64,000 nt of DNA, from positions 11,680,101-11,744,100 of the forward strand of contig JAJEKV010000015.1 of assembly GCA_021234155.1 (NCBI GenBank), written 5' to 3'. The notes below the pieces were generated by a model. That model had not been told where the DNA came from, did not search any database, and saw nothing but the letters and a program-made list of their open reading frames with translations. The translations under genes were made by a program, and so were the position numbers. Shown in pieces: positions 32,734-45,964 of this stretch. Position 1 is the stretch's first letter. Every line of letters starts with the position of its first letter. The stretch comes from Isoetes taiwanensis. Its lineage: Eukaryota > Streptophyta > Lycopodiopsida > Isoetales > Isoetaceae.

Positions 32734-33925
32734 TCAATAAGCTCCCCCATATTTTCGCCTCAAGCAATGGTCTACTCGAAACTCCAACATTAGGAAGGGA
32801 AACTCGGAAACATATTTGCAAATCTTCCCTACCCATGCCACTAAATTCTCTTGTCCTTCAGGCTTAGACACATCGATTGGTTGTCTTCTAGTTATAAGCT
32901 GCAGCAACACTACACCAAATGAGTATACGTATGTTTTCTCATTTATTTTCCTAAACATGAAATATTCAGGAGCGAGATACCTGTATTTGAGATTGTAAAC
33001 AAATGAATTAGTATGTGTGAGATGTCATTTTGTAGATAAAGGTTATTAGTGTTTATACCCTAGAGTTCCAACAACATATGGGCATGTAATATGGGATGAA
33101 TTTGATGGAGCCCACTTTGCAAGTCTCAGATATCTGAATGCACTAGCATCATCAGTGGTGTTCATCTTTAGCATTTCTCGATTATATTTACCAACTTTGA
33201 ACACGAAAATCTTTGAAAAAAGAATATTTGTCGATTTCACAACTCTATGAATAATTGGTCGTGGACAAGAGTCATGCAAATAGCGTAAAGCTTTTGGCAA
33301 AGATCCACCTTAATTCTAAATCTTGCTTCCCAAGGCAACACCGACTTGAGATCTTTCCCTGCAAAATATGAAGTAAAAACGATGTTGCAATGTGGAGCAT
33401 GCAATGAATGCTTTTCAAGAATTCTTACCATAAAGATTCTCTTCCAGGTTCCCATTAGAGGACAAGCTGTACACTAGAATCTGGCTTCTTTCATCCACAC
33501 AGTAACCAAGTAAATTCACAATATTAGGGTGGCTTAAAGTACTGAGAATTTCTACTTCTGTCAGAGCTCTTCGTTCGTTCCAGCACCTTCATTCAAGCAT
33601 TTAACAGCCACTACCTTCCCATCATTTAATATACCCCTGTACACTTTACTGCATCCTCCAGTTCCAACAAGATTTTCTGGCAACATAAAACCATGTTCAT
33701 ATAGTGAGCTAGGTCCTAAAGACATAATGCGCGCTAGGATAAGAGAGTAGTACCTAAAGAAAACTTACATGTTGCTTTTTCAAGATCCTCATATTTGAAG
33801 CATGTACAATTATTTTTCTGGCAAAGAACTCTCAATTTCCTAGTAAATTTTGTCCTTGATAGCCCTACATGTTTTTTATCAGTCTCTGAAGGTGCTTCCG
33901 ACATTGGAAGACAGCCATTAGCCAC
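32734..33925 (-). pseudogene. receptor-like/cytoplasmic Ser/Thr kinase pseudogene
   Basis: Reading the minus strand gives kinase blocks in the right order. FKYEDLEKAT (about 33,780-33,810) is the juxtamembrane part. NLVGTGGCSKVYRGIL and VVAVKCLNEG (about 33,600-33,680) hold the glycine loop and catalytic Lys. HPNIVNLLGYCVDERSQILV (about 33,470-33,530) follows. ALRYLHDSCPRPIIHRVVKS with TNIL (about 33,240-33,290) is the catalytic loop, with the HRD aspartate changed to Val. VGTLGY (about 33,050) is in the activation segment. VYSFGVVLLQLITRRQPID with KPEGQENLVAWV (about 32,820-32,920) completes the order, with the usual Asp before VYSFG changed to Tyr. GT-AG-like introns separate some blocks and frame changes separate others. 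Loss of both aspartates means no kinase activity. Relatives are plant RLCK/RLK kinases of development and defence. Confidence 0.78.
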
Positions 33926-36282
33926 TTAGATATTATTTTCCAGGTTGAATATTTTGACAAACACCCTTTATGATGCCCGGGCTTGAGGGACAACATAACC
34001 CCGATAAGATCGACTAAGCAAATAAGATGAAACCCGCAACCTTCTCTTGGGGTATGCAACATGCCATTTACTTGGTGAATCTTTTAATTGTGTCCTTAAG
34101 CATATCAGGCAATTCCAGAGTTGCACACAAGAGTTCAAAAGTCTCAGAGCAATAGCAAATTATATGTTGCGCTTCTTGAATGCATGAATTTAATAGGGAT
34201 TGGAAAACCTGTAGCAGAGCGGTGATGAAGAAGTGGGATGCTTGCGTATTCTCATTAACTCCATGCATCTGCCAGTGTACAAAAAGAAACAAATATTCAT
34301 ATGTTATGATTGGACAAAATTGAGCTTACAAACATAATGCAGCTAGACACTTAAATACAAAATCCTTAGGAATAGTTAGGTCTATATGGTACGTTAACAT
34401 CCTATAAAGCATAAGATTTCTGTCTCTGACATTGATGAAAACACTTCTTTCACTTCCCCCTTCTTTATATTTCATTATCCTGTAACGGCATCAATCCCAC
34501 CTCTCAACCATAACAAACATCCCACATAGCATTACGTTGGTATATCTTGTAAATTCCTTCCTAACACATCTTTTTTCACCAAATTGCTTAATCACCTTTT
34601 ACTTGCATAAGCATGCCTCTTAACCTCTAGACATCTTAAATGGGCTACCAACACATAACAATGTTGTCCATTCACTGCCATAATTTGTTGCTTTATCTCT
34701 CCGGCATGCCGTAATTTGGCTTTCCCCCAAACATAGTTTGGCTTTCTCTCCCAACAAAACCTGCAATGCTCATTTGCTTATTATAAAAAGGCTATCCCTA
34801 ATTCTCCACATCCCTTTGCCCACGCTCAAAGACAAATTATCATTTTTCCACAATCCCCATGGTCCTCATCTTAAGCCAGTTAGTGGCATAATAACTCCAT
34901 ATCTCAATTTTTCCAATCCCTCAGATCATTAAGTGAACTACAAATATCCAGTATGCTATGTCTATGTTTTGATCCATACATGACTCTTGAATTGACAGAA
35001 ACGAAACTTGCTTAACTATACTATCAAGCGCCAAAAAGAAGCACAATAACACAAGCACTATTCACAAATTGGTATATGATACACAAGCTAGAGACAACTG
35101 CCTCTTCCTCTTGTCAAGCTTCATGCAGCCCAATCGCTATCCTTGTTGCCTTATTCCCCATTTGTAAGGCACACTAGCACTCATCAAATAAGAGCTGCAC
35201 CTTAAAAGTCCTCCGGGCTTTTGCACTACAACAAACTACTCTTTTTCTTATATCTTGGATGTTTCGGACCCATCCAACCATCTGCTACAAAGTTAGAAAT
35301 GAGATCAAGAACGACCTCCATGCATTTTGCAAGACAACCGCAACATCTTTCAAGCATCGGTTTCAAAGCTAGAAACTACGACATAATATTCCGTAAAATG
35401 CGGACCAAAACAAATCATGCCAAAATGATCCATAAGATCTTGGATGCGGTTTGCCAATCATGGTCGTGGAATGACAAAGTAAATAAGGTTGAGAACCAAA
35501 CATAGAAGAAAAATGGAGGCCTCAAATATCCAAGTCCGGTTGACAAAGAGATCCCTTCTATAAGGGTCTTAAAAAGTGTCACAAATGCAAGGAATATAAG
35601 AAAAACGTTCGAGCTAGCAAGAAAAGTGTACCGTGTTTATCCAAAAGATGCTGCCATAATCTTCATCCAAAAGATGTTTGCCATAATCACCTGAAGGTCC
35701 TCAAAACTACCAAAATTTATCTTGAAGAACAGGGGAATGTAATATCTTAAAAGCTCGCATTTCAAGAATCGTGACTTGATTGAATACCATTCTTCCCTCA
35801 TCATAAATTAAGGTCGAAAATCTTTAAAAATTCTTGTTCTCTCATCCCAAATTATCGGGATTGTCTTTGTGTATCTATTTGGGCATGTTGCAAATAGATC
35901 CGACGACTCCCTAACTGCCTGCAGATCTTTAGAGGTCCGCATTTAAATGATCCTTCTTAGGTTAAACACTAAAATAGTGATGCTTGAACTCTTACTTATC
36001 CAAAGCAGGAAATGCCACCATAGCCTTCGGAGGGGGAGACAAAACAAGCTAGCCATGGAAACCACGACTAAGCGGGCGCCGATCAAACCTCCCGGAAAAT
36101 AGTTAGCGTAAAAAATGAAGCAAGAAAAACCCCGACTCTGGCCATTTGAGAAACGCAGGCAAATGCCGGATCGTAGGAGTTGCATCATTCCGCATGGCCT
36201 CCATGCATCCAAACTTCGGTTAGCCCGGTATGCAGCGGCAACGGGCAAACAGTGGATGACCTAGCATTCTGACTTCTACAAG
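33926..36282. other. stretch without a recognisable gene
   Basis: Minus frames 33,865-34,062 and 34,068-34,292 may be 5' exons of the kinase pseudogene. A plus frame at 35,221-35,505 is Lys-rich with no known motif. Otherwise AT-rich intergenic sequence. Confidence 0.35.
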
Positions 36283-36389
36283 GTTTTTAGCAGTTTTTGG
36301 CATATTCTAGGTATATGCTAGCATATACCATGAATATGCCAAAAACCCACATAAACAAGGGATTGCCCCCCTAGGGGCAACCCAAAAAT
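36283..36389 (-). repeat. dispersed 107-bp repeat, copy 1 (partner at 59,723)
   Basis: About 107 bases match the segment at 59,723-59,829 in opposite orientation. Shared landmarks are a GC palindrome (TTGCCCC…GGGGCAA), CCTTGTTTATGTGGG, a GGCATAT…TATATGCTAG…ATAT stretch, and the end CTGCTAAAAAC. It probably marks the end region of an unnamed mobile element. Confidence 0.8.
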
Positions 36390-36699
36390 ACTACTAGATC
36401 AACATGTCAACCACTTGAAACAGCAGTTTTAGGGGTTACATTCAAAACATCATGATGATTACGATTTTATATACGCTATTTCAACAATATTTATTTCTTT
36501 TGCCACTGATGAATTGGCAATACAAGACAAAAAAAAGGTGATTTTATAGATCACAAGTTAAATTACAAGCACCAGACAGAAAGTACAAGGTGCGAAAAAG
36601 TTGTAAAAATAAAGTTTTCTAGTGTGAAATGAAGTAAAAGCACCAGAGCATGCAAAATCTGTCTAAAAAAAACCTAATTAGTGTTTTCAGAATTTCTAT

Positions 36700-36787
36700 G
36701 CTATTCCAGAATAGGATTATTGGTTGCATGTGCACTCTTATGCTATTCCAGAATAGGACCTTGCACTCTTATGCTATTCCAGAATAC
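36700..36787. repeat. three copies of GCTATTCCAGAATA, two in a 30-bp-period tandem
   Basis: GCTATTCCAGAATA occurs at 36,700, 36,742 and 36,772. The last two are part of a tandem unit starting TGCACTCTTATGCTATTCC. The motif core TTCCNGAA is shared with the palindromes at 42.9-43.4 kb. Confidence 0.8.
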
Positions 36788-36799
36788 AATAGTGTGGTA

Positions 36800-38360
36800 G
36801 TCATTTTTTCCAAAAATACAAAACAAGGGAGATATATTGCATTTACTAACCAAGACAAAGCATGTTGGGACATATATTAACCTTGGTTGATCCCTTCACT
36901 GTACTATCCATTTCTATCAAGCCTAGAAGACTTAATTGGTACTTGTTTTCTCATGTTCATGCTCTATATATGTTTTAAAATTTATAGATCAACATATGCA
37001 AGATAGCACCTAGTACAATTTGTCCATCATCTACGGTCTGATAATTATTGTTTAGTCTCAATCCCAATTTTTCCCATGTCAATTGCAAACATTGGCGTCC
37101 TTGAACATTTTTCCTTTTGAATCACTCATATTGCTTGCCCAATGGTCCACACCCCTCAAAACATACATGCAAAATCAATACATTCCTTAATGCCTTAAGT
37201 TCTTGCACCTAAGTGCCAAGCAATGCAATATTCCAATTTAATCCATCTTCCTATACCACAGTGGTTTTTCCAAAAATGCTACATGAACAATTTTCTTGTA
37301 GTCCAATAACAGATTAGATTATCCATTAAATGTTGCTTTCTCAATAACAGCTCTATGTCATTACTCTTTAAGGACATAAACAAGGCCACGCTTAAAATTC
37401 AAAATATGTAAAGATCACCTCATAAGCAATGCATGCATAAAACGAAATGGTTTAATCTGATGTAAACTTTAAGCAGATAAAACTTGGTACGCCTTTATCA
37501 AGTGTGTGTAGCTATGCAACCAACTTGCTTAAAATTCAAGAGGACATATGTAACACTACATGTGCTGATATGGTTTAATGTGATGAAAAAACACGACATA
37601 TAACTATCAGTGTAACTCTGCAACTGGTGAAATGAAAAAGCACATTGTAATACATGGTCTGCAACATTTGGCACCTAGTCTTTTAGTCTGCATCTCTCTA
37701 TCTTTGCTATGGAATGGAACTTGAACTACAAATCCACGAATTATATGCACCTTTGTAGCAGCCCAATTTGCACAAGCTGGTGTATGGACATCCTATTTTT
37801 AGTTTACATCCACATGCCTGAGCTTCAAACAGACTTATATTTACCTCTTTTATCTGCAAAATAAGGACCTTGCATGCCTGCAACACAACACATTTCATGC
37901 CACGCTTAGGCTCCTGCATTTTCATGCATGCTTTTTAGCCTTTAAGTATTCACATGTAGGTGATAAACCGCCCTCACCGCTAAACTCTTAAGAAACAACT
38001 TGTGCATTTTTTGCCTACATAGAAAACCTCGTTTTAACCTGCCCAAATAAGAGCTTGTTAGACCCTTATCCGACACATTTATTTAACTACATAGAATCGT
38101 GATCGGTGCATGAAAGTCCGGGGTAATCATATAATAGGACCACAAACACGGGCTTTCGACTCACGATAATCAAAAGCTTTCCTTTGAAGAAAATAACACA
38201 TTCACAACAAATTGAACATAAACAAAATTTTATTTCAAGACTTTTCAAAAGCACATTAATCTAGTGCTTTGGAGGATTGTACCGAGAAATTTCATATCCC
38301 TACCATCTCTCCCATTTGAGTATCTGCGATAATGAAGGTCTAATGGAGCAAACCTCTAAA
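36800..38360. other. gene-free stretch
   Basis: AT-rich sequence with no frame above about 76 codons and no recognisable motif, RNA gene or element end. Confidence 0.4.
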
Positions 38361-41300
38361 TTTTTTTTTTTTTTGAAGAATATAGGAATATATTAAACCA
38401 CTAGAATGTGATCAAGTACAATGATAAGTGTGGTGCTAAGAAATGAAGTGCCCATCATGATTCACAATCAGAGGGAATGTCGACCAAATTTCCCGCTTAA
38501 GCGTGCGGACAAGCTTGCTTGAGACTTGGTAAGCTGCCACAACTTGTGCCTCAAGATCGGAACCAACGAAAAGGGCTAAACCTTTGCATTCGGAAGACCT
38601 TCGGCTCTCGTCTTTTTCCAAATCAACCACGAAGCCAAGCTCTCAGATAAATGGAACGCCTCACGCTTGGCTGCCCCGACCAATCTACTAGGAAAGACTC
38701 CTCGGGAGAAGCTTCGATCGCATAGTGAAGACCCAAAGAGGGCTCTCACCCGGGACCGAGCTGCCCCTACCTCGTGCATAGGACAAAGCGGTGCTCAATG
38801 GTCTCTCGGCCTCCCACATAGAGGGCATGTTTCCGCTACGAGGAGGCTTGAACCTGTGTAATTCGGACATTCACCCACGAGGCTACGGTGCAAGATCCGC
38901 CATAGAAGGGTACGGATTTTAGGAGGAGGCAATGTATTCCACGCCCACTTCCACATGGCGGGCCACTTACTCCCCTGGAAGCTTAAGTGACCACTTATCC
39001 AGAGGCGGCAATGTGTCTGCGCTAAAGCCCATAAGCCCGATGCTACAAACCGAGATGCATCAAGTCCACTATGCGACTTCCAAACGCGATTGACGCGAGA
39101 AGACAAGCGCAATGGAATAGCATTCGCAATTCTGTCCCAAGTCCGAATGTCCCAGCGCCGAAGGTCAAATCGATCCCTAAAAACTCCCCACGGCGCCGGA
39201 TGACCCTCCCAATACACCTGCGGATGGATGTTACCCCGCGGCAATCCATCGGGCGCGCCGAAAGTACGGGGTGTAGGGAAGAGGCCAAGGGAGATCACGT
39301 AATCCAAGGGTACCCAAAGAAAGGGCGATGAGGCTACCATACACCGCTGGGGTCCAATGAAAAGAGAACCTTGACCACCTTCCGTGCCTTGAGGAGACCT
39401 TTAAGAAAAAAGCGAAGCATGAGGGAATGGCCGCAAATCCTCAAAGCAGAGCCCACGGCAATCGGCCGGAATTGCCGGGCTTCCTAAACACAATAGAGTG
39501 GCGTAGCGGCAGGCTAACAGAGCCAATCACGGGGATTGTTGCTCCCGCAACAACCGCCGGATGAATTTCGACACCGGAACCAGCCGTGTGCAAGGACACA
39601 TCAAGCATACCTAAGCCCCCGCCTTTACGGGACGTACACATTTCCACCATGCGACCTTCACCTTCAGTAGCCCCCTCCTCATTTCCTCCCCAAACAAAAT
39701 TGTGAATGGTGTCATCCAACTCCTTAACCACACACGGCGCCAAGTATCTTGGGAGGCTGCGTAAACATGAGTGCTTCTGAGCACCGACTTGGCTATCGAA
39801 TCCTACCAGCCATGGTGAGTTTACTTCCCCCCCCCGTTGAGATCTTTCGCTTAAGATTACGTAATGTCTCGCCCAAATTGCCCTAGCATTAATGTCCAAG
39901 CCAAATGGTATGCCTATGGTTTGGCGGTTGTGGTGTGGTGGTGTAAGAGCCAGAGCGGAAACCGACTCAACCACGCAGGAGGAGGTTCCTCCAGTACCCA
40001 CATGGCCGAACGCCGACCCGGTTAAGCAAGCACCACGAAGCTAAAGAAAAGGCATCCAAAATATTCTTGGCTGCACGGAGATTGGACTCATCTGCATGAA
40101 GAAAGAGGAATGTATCATCCGCGAAATTGATTGCAAACCTCGTTGCGACCCATCATCCATGCGGAGACCTTGCACCACATTGTAAATAAAGCGCCACCTA
40201 AAAAGCTGTAGAGAGCTTCGCTACTATAGTGAGCAGGAAGGGGCCAGCGGACATCCCACGCCTAATGCCTCGACTTACGCGAGAGAAGATTGAAGAGGTC
40301 TCACCACGACCGGCGGCCAGACACGTGCGACTTCATAACCGTTTCCCCGAAACTAGGTCCGCACCCAAAGGCACGCATCATATCTGCAAGAACTGCCATG
40401 CTAACACCTTGTCATAAGCCTTGGCAAAATCCAACTTAAGAAAACAAGGGGATGCCTCATCCTCTGAGCCCAATGCACTCCCTCAAAAGCAAGTAGCCAC
40501 ATTATGAAGAATGTTCATTTGTGGTATAAAACCATCGCTTTCTGCACTAATGGCGTGAACTAGTGCGGCTTAAGCCTCTCAGCCAAAGCCTTAGCAATGA
40601 TTTTATACACTCGCATACAGCGAGTAATAGGCCTCCGGTCATTGATGGTTTTAGGATGCTTACACTTGGGTATAAGTGAAATACAACTGTGTATTCGCCA
40701 GAGAGGATGCATCGAAGTTATTCCCAAAAAGATCCACATACACCCGCACCCTTCGAGTCCCCACCCATTCCAGTGCTTGAAAAACTCCACCGGTATTCCA
40801 TCTAATCGGGACACTTATTCCGGAGCCAGCAGTGGCATGCATCCCCAACTCCTGCCCATCAGCGGCTCCTCTAAGCTCTGTCTTTGAAGTCTTTGAGATT
40901 CTTGGCGATACCTTGGCCGGCCACCCGGCTCTTGAAAAAAACACTGTGAGGGGAAGCGGGTTCTCCTTGAAAAATGTTTCATAGTCTTGCTGCTACAAAG
41001 GCCTTGATAGCATCGATTCTTTTGCAACAACACTCCACGGGGTGTAACTATGTCCGCCATGGGCTGCTGCATACTTCTTTACGGCGGGCTGCTGGGAAAA
41101 GACTTTAGAGCAAGTGTGGATCGCTTCAACCACGTCAAAACTGCTTTGACCACGGCCCGCGACACCTTGGCCTCCTCCTCAACCTCGTCGGCCGAAGCAC
41201 ATGCTGCTCACGCAAGCCATCAGACCCGCCCTCTAAGAGACTCGAGTTAGCATATAAGGCATCCAACTGCGGTTGAGCCAAAAGCCTTTTGCAGCCCCAT

Positions 41301-42193
41301 TCTTTCGCGAACCTGCTTTGTTTTACCTAGCCAATCTTTGTAACCATTGCACTCATTAAAGCTATCCCGGCTGAATATCTGGCGCCAAATGAGCTTCTAC
41401 ATAGATTTGTGGAACTCTGGATCCGTAAAAAGCTTGTGTTAAGCTTAAAACCGTCTTGAGAGGCGCGGTGGGTGGTCATGAAGCCATTGAATGATCGGGG
41501 AGTGTGATCGAGGAGGCGAGGTGGCGAACATTCACCCTAGTGAAGGCCGGAGCATAATCCAAGGCTGGCTGGAGTGCCATAAACTCTATCCAGCCTAGAG
41601 TATGCCCTACCATGCCCCTGACCAATTATTGCACCAAGTAAAATTCGATCCGGGAAGCTCTGTCAAACCCCACTCCCTGACAAACCCTAAGCCATTGGTC
41701 ACGCTCAAAACCACCACACAATATCGAACCAATACCATGCACGTCCTGCGGGAGCTCCACCATGTTAAAGTCACCCGGGACAAACCATGTAGAACCCATA
41801 CCAAAGGATTGGAGCTTATTTCGCAATTGCCCATAAGCAACCTCTGGGTGGCCCCAATTGGTGCATACACATTGATAAGCCCCACTTTCGGTGGCCCTCC
41901 TTCCATTTAATCCACGCCTAACCGGCCCCGGCTATCGTGTTTGAAAAGGTTACATGTACACCCATTTTCCAACAAATCAAAGTACCTCCCCCGGCCACGC
42001 CCGGTGTAGTACCGCTTGATACGTACTAATTACCCAAGATATTCATTAAATTGGTAATATCATCCTCGCACATTTATGCTCCTGCAAACACAAGATATCG
42101 GATTAAGATTCTTCCGACCATGGCGAGGCGTGCTCGCTTATTAGGAGAGGATTTGATGCCTCTCACATTCCAAGATAGAATTTTCTTATCCAT
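38361..42193 (-). mobile_element. L1-type LINE (non-LTR retrotransposon), frame-broken
   Basis: A run of T (38,361-38,374) is the 3' poly(A) tail. Moving upstream on the minus strand the usual order appears. First is a zf-RVT-like segment (LLWRILHRSLVGECPN…CPLCGRP, about 38,800-38,950). Next is a post-RT stretch (FVWGGNEEG…GGLGMLD, about 39,600-39,720). Reverse-transcriptase core pieces follow (GIPVEFFKHW; LIPKCKHPKTINDRRPI; YKIIAKALAERLKP, about 40,560-40,810). Last is the endonuclease domain (GLINVYAPIGATQRL and FTWCNNWSG, about 41,600-41,900), with its N-terminus KKILSWNVRGI starting at ATG 42,193. Many frame changes and stops break ORF2. ORF1 and the true 5' end, possibly as far as about 42,700, could not be defined. 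Confidence 0.85.
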
Positions 42194-42879
42194 GTGGGTG
42201 CGTTGTGCACCAAGGGTCCGGGATCCCCCTTGTAAAGCCTCACATGCCTCAACACTATCGACCGGGAAGAAAAAGTTGGACTACACGATCAATCACCATT
42301 CGATCCACTTGAGGAGGGACACTGCAGGTGGGGCTGCAGATGGGCTAAGTGACCCTCTTGAGGAGTTCTCACTGAGCTCGCCTCCTAGAAACAACTTGTT
42401 GCCACCCTTCTTTTTCTGCTGCAACTCTTCAATCTGTGCAAGTCTCCTCTGGACCGGGATCCACCATACGAGGAGGGGTTGGGGTTGTGTCTCGGACTAC
42501 CCACCGCTCCACAGCCTTCAACACAGGAGGAACAAGTGCAGATTGATGCAACCAAAACCCTTAACAACAGCCAAAAAAGTTCAATCAGTGCAGTCAGTGC
42601 ACTGCTCTGCTCTGCAAAACCGTCCTGGCTCTTGCTCTGCTCTGCAAAAACCCTGGCACGCCCAACCCATCTCTCTCATTCTGTAGCCATGATCCCTGAA
42701 GTAAACTAAACCAGCAAAACCCTAAACTAGAAACGAACTTTGAAAACTAATTAGCCTACGCCATAGCTTAATCTGTAGCCAGCAACAATGCCAAGGCGAA
42801 GATCCATGAGAAATGGCAGCCCGAGGTCTACAGAGAGTGATCGCCTTGAGCAAAGGCGTGAAAAAAAAACATCAAAACA

Positions 42880-43412
42880 TATTCCGGAATACAAAGTGTA
42901 TTCCGGAATACATTTCCCACTTATCATTTTGAACCATAACCCAGTATCCCTGACTTTAAAACAAAAAAATCAATATCCCTTTATTTCGTAAAACCATGAC
43001 CCTGTATCCACACAAAACAAATAAAAAAAAATGAAAGGTCATCGATGCCAAAAAATCTAGTTGTTGTTGGTTAAATTTTCCCTTTCGCTAATCTCTTCAG
43101 TATTTAGAACGACGTTCCTGTATCCCCACATAAAAGAAACAAATAAAATCGCAAGGTCATTCATATTAATTGGAAAAAAAAAAATGCAAGGTCATTGAAA
43201 ATGCTAAAAACCCGGAAAACTTGGATTATTGCAAGATCACTGTTGACTCTCAGAAACTTGTACATCAAAAGTGTATTCCGGAATACACTTTGGATTTCGA
43301 GCAAAACCAAAAGTGTATTCTGGAATACACTTTGACTTTTAAGAAAAGCAAAGTGATAGAATACAGTTCTGTTATCCTCGAATAGCAAAAGTGTATTCCC
43401 CGAATACAATTT
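42880..43412. repeat. palindromic GTGTATTCCGGAATACAC repeats
   Basis: Copies of a palindrome centred on TTCCGGAA lie at 42,880-42,892, 42,897-42,911, 43,268-43,291 (24 bases, perfect), 43,310-43,333 (one mismatch) and 43,387-43,412 (degenerate). Two of them are paired in close tandem. Confidence 0.85.
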
Positions 43413-43699
43413 TGGTACTTTAAAATATTATATTATTAAAAAAGGACACATTGTAACCTAAAAGTACCTTTTCTGAAATACAATCCAAGCTAACAAAATG
43501 TTCTGCAGGACGTACACTTAAATTAGTGGTTTTGTTTAAAAACACACTTCAGGTAAATTCTAACTGTTAGGAAAACTGTCACTTTGACATAGTCAATTTT
43601 CTCTTTGCACAAAAAAATGAGTGATTTTGGAGATCCAAAATATATTTTTTTACCTCATTTTAGCTCTTTTTTTAGAAAAAAAGGAATCTTTGAGGAATA

Positions 43700-45835
43700 T
43701 TCCTTTTGCTCCCATTTCAATGATTTGCACCCGTTTAATACGCAATCTTGTTAATGAAGATATCTTAAAAGACTTTGTCATTAAGCAAGCAGAAAGGGAG
43801 AAGTCTCAAGCCGAGAATTCTCTCCAACGAGCTGAATGCTCAGTGAAATGTCTAGAAGCTCGTTTAAAAAGAATGAAGAGGAAAAGAACTTCAATGGGTG
43901 TTCGTGAGAGGAAAAAAGAAATAAAACCAATTGAGTCGTTGGCACCAAAAGGGGGAGCAGCAAGGAGGAGAGTTTATGCAATTAACTAAGTCTTAAAAAC
44001 GGAAAAGAAGAAAGGAGTTGTGAGAAAAAATATGGGGAGATCGTTAATTAATATGGCTTCAAGAGAAGAGATTCTTGCTTTACTGAATGACCCGTGCAAC
44101 ATAGGATTGAAGCGAGACATACTAGAGATGGTAATAAAGGATATACATTCAAATATTGATGCACATGAAGTCCAAAGTACTTGTGACACTATCGGTTTAA
44201 GTAGAAAGGATATCGATCCTATTTAAACCTTTTCGTAATGCATTGAAATCTTTAGGCACTAAGAAGGTAATCATCCCTCGTCCATACATGGTAGAGAACA
44301 TTAGAAGAAAGAGGAACATGAATGTTGAAGAAATTCTTGGCGGCATGCACTCGATTCAAGCCAGAGCCCCATGCATCTCAAATTGCAGTAAGTCTGATAT
44401 AATTGGACTCAGTGAAAAAAAAAATATCTGGTTTGCTCTAGAAAGTGTTTTGAAACTTATGGTTATGTTTTACAATATGAAATCTTCCAACATAGAGCAC
44501 TTGGAAGTATGCATAAAGCTTGATGAGATGGAGCTTACTAGTAAATCAAAATATGAAAGAGTGTCGCTTGTTCTTATGAATCGTGCTATGGGACCAGATT
44601 ATGAAGCATAGATGCATCTACCCAAGAAAGAAAAAGATCCAGAATGGTTTTTACATTCGGAGGGAACACACGTGGTGGCTTGGCATGTTTCAAGTTCATA
44701 AAGAGAATTTTGGGGTTTTAAAATGGGTCTTTGATCAGACCGAAATCCCCATGACTATTAGTACCTATGAGTCAGGTGAATCATTGCACGTAGATAGATT
44801 TGAAAACTGAAAAGGCTATGTACAATGTAGTTAGCACAGGTGCTCAAACCTCTAGCAATTGCCTATTTTGTATGTATAAACTGAAGGAAAAAAAGAATGG
44901 AAGGAGCTTTAGTACTTTGTGGTTGTAAGCGGGATGCAGCTCGGATAGACACTTAAAGGATAACAGTTTGATGTCTTGCCAATTCCATTAGAAAGAGTGC
45001 ATATTTGTACTTTACATGCATTGGTTAAAATAGTTGAGAAGATGATCCATAATAGGCGCAAGTTTGTGTGGAACATTAAAGGTGAGAAAGATAAGCGAGG
45101 GATTGCAAGGGTTGAGAAAGTGCTATCCGAAGCGGGTCTCCATGGCGGCAATGTGAAGCTTGAGAAGGACTTGAAACGATCAGGAAATAGCACCGTGCCA
45201 TCCAAGGTAGCATTAGGGGGTGAGAAGGCAAGGCATTTCTTAAAAAACATTGATCCAAAGAAGAAGGGAACGTATGATTTTGGTACAAAATTGATTGAGG
45301 CTGAAAGGGGCAGAACACATAGAACGAATGCTACCATAAGGAAATTGGATGCATGGAATGCATTCTTTAGTCTTAACATTTTATTGCAAAAACATACCTT
45401 CACTACTGATGACAAGTTGAAATTTAAAAGAGCAAATCCACGAAGTTTCTGATGCTTACATTAAAGCATGGGGTGAAAGCGAGGTCACACATTACATTCA
45501 CATTTTTCATGTTCATGGGCCTTGGTTTGCTACTTGAGATATGGTAGCCTTATGCGGTATGGAATACTCAAGGCATGGAAAAGTCTCATAAACAAGCTAA
45601 AGTAGCTTTCCATCGTGCGACACAGAGAGGAGGTTCTTCAATAAGGTCAAGGCCACTCAATCAACTTGGAATGTGGTTTTATAGGAGGCTGTTAACAAGG
45701 CATGAGAAGAATGTTAGAAGGAGAACAAGTCCACAACTTGACAATGCATTGAGACCCGAGAGAAGCTATCCATAAGCGCAAAAAAGAGAGCTATGGGAAA
45801 GGTCCTTTGCCAAGGAAACTCGAGATGCTGGAGAA
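43700..45835 (+). pseudogene. decayed multi-domain transposon-like coding region
   Basis: Plus-strand pieces follow one another. A coiled-coil and basic region lies at 43,760-43,987 (AEREKSQAENSLQRAECSVK, then KRKRTSMGVRERKKEI). Next is 44,020-44,226, then 44,243-44,611 (a 122-codon frame), and 44,976-45,452 (LPIPLERVHICTLHALVKIV…, 158 codons). The last piece, 45,575-45,775, contains YGILKAWK-like sequence followed by KSHKQAKVAFHRATQRGG and WFYRRLLTRHEKN. The order and the C-terminal 'EKSHxQAKxAFxRxTQRGG' look match repeated uncharacterised proteins found in large eukaryotic genomes that behave like mobile elements. I cannot name the superfamily. Frame changes and stops show the copy is inactive. 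The N-terminal layout resembles the ORF at 30.35 kb, and the 17-18 kb pseudogene may belong to the same class. Confidence 0.42.
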
Positions 45836-45888
45836 GTAAGCGGATGATAGTAGGGGAAAACATATGCCATTGCATATTGAAAAAGGTG

Positions 45889-45964
45889 TAAGTTCATGCA
45901 AAAACTATAAGTTCATGCAAAAACTATGAGTTCATGCAAAAACTGTAAGTTCATGCAAAAACTA
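45889..45964 (+). repeat. 19-bp tandem repeat, four copies
   Basis: The unit TAAGTTCATGCAAAAACTA repeats four times (45,889; 45,908; 45,927; 45,946) with one or two substitutions. Confidence 0.92.
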
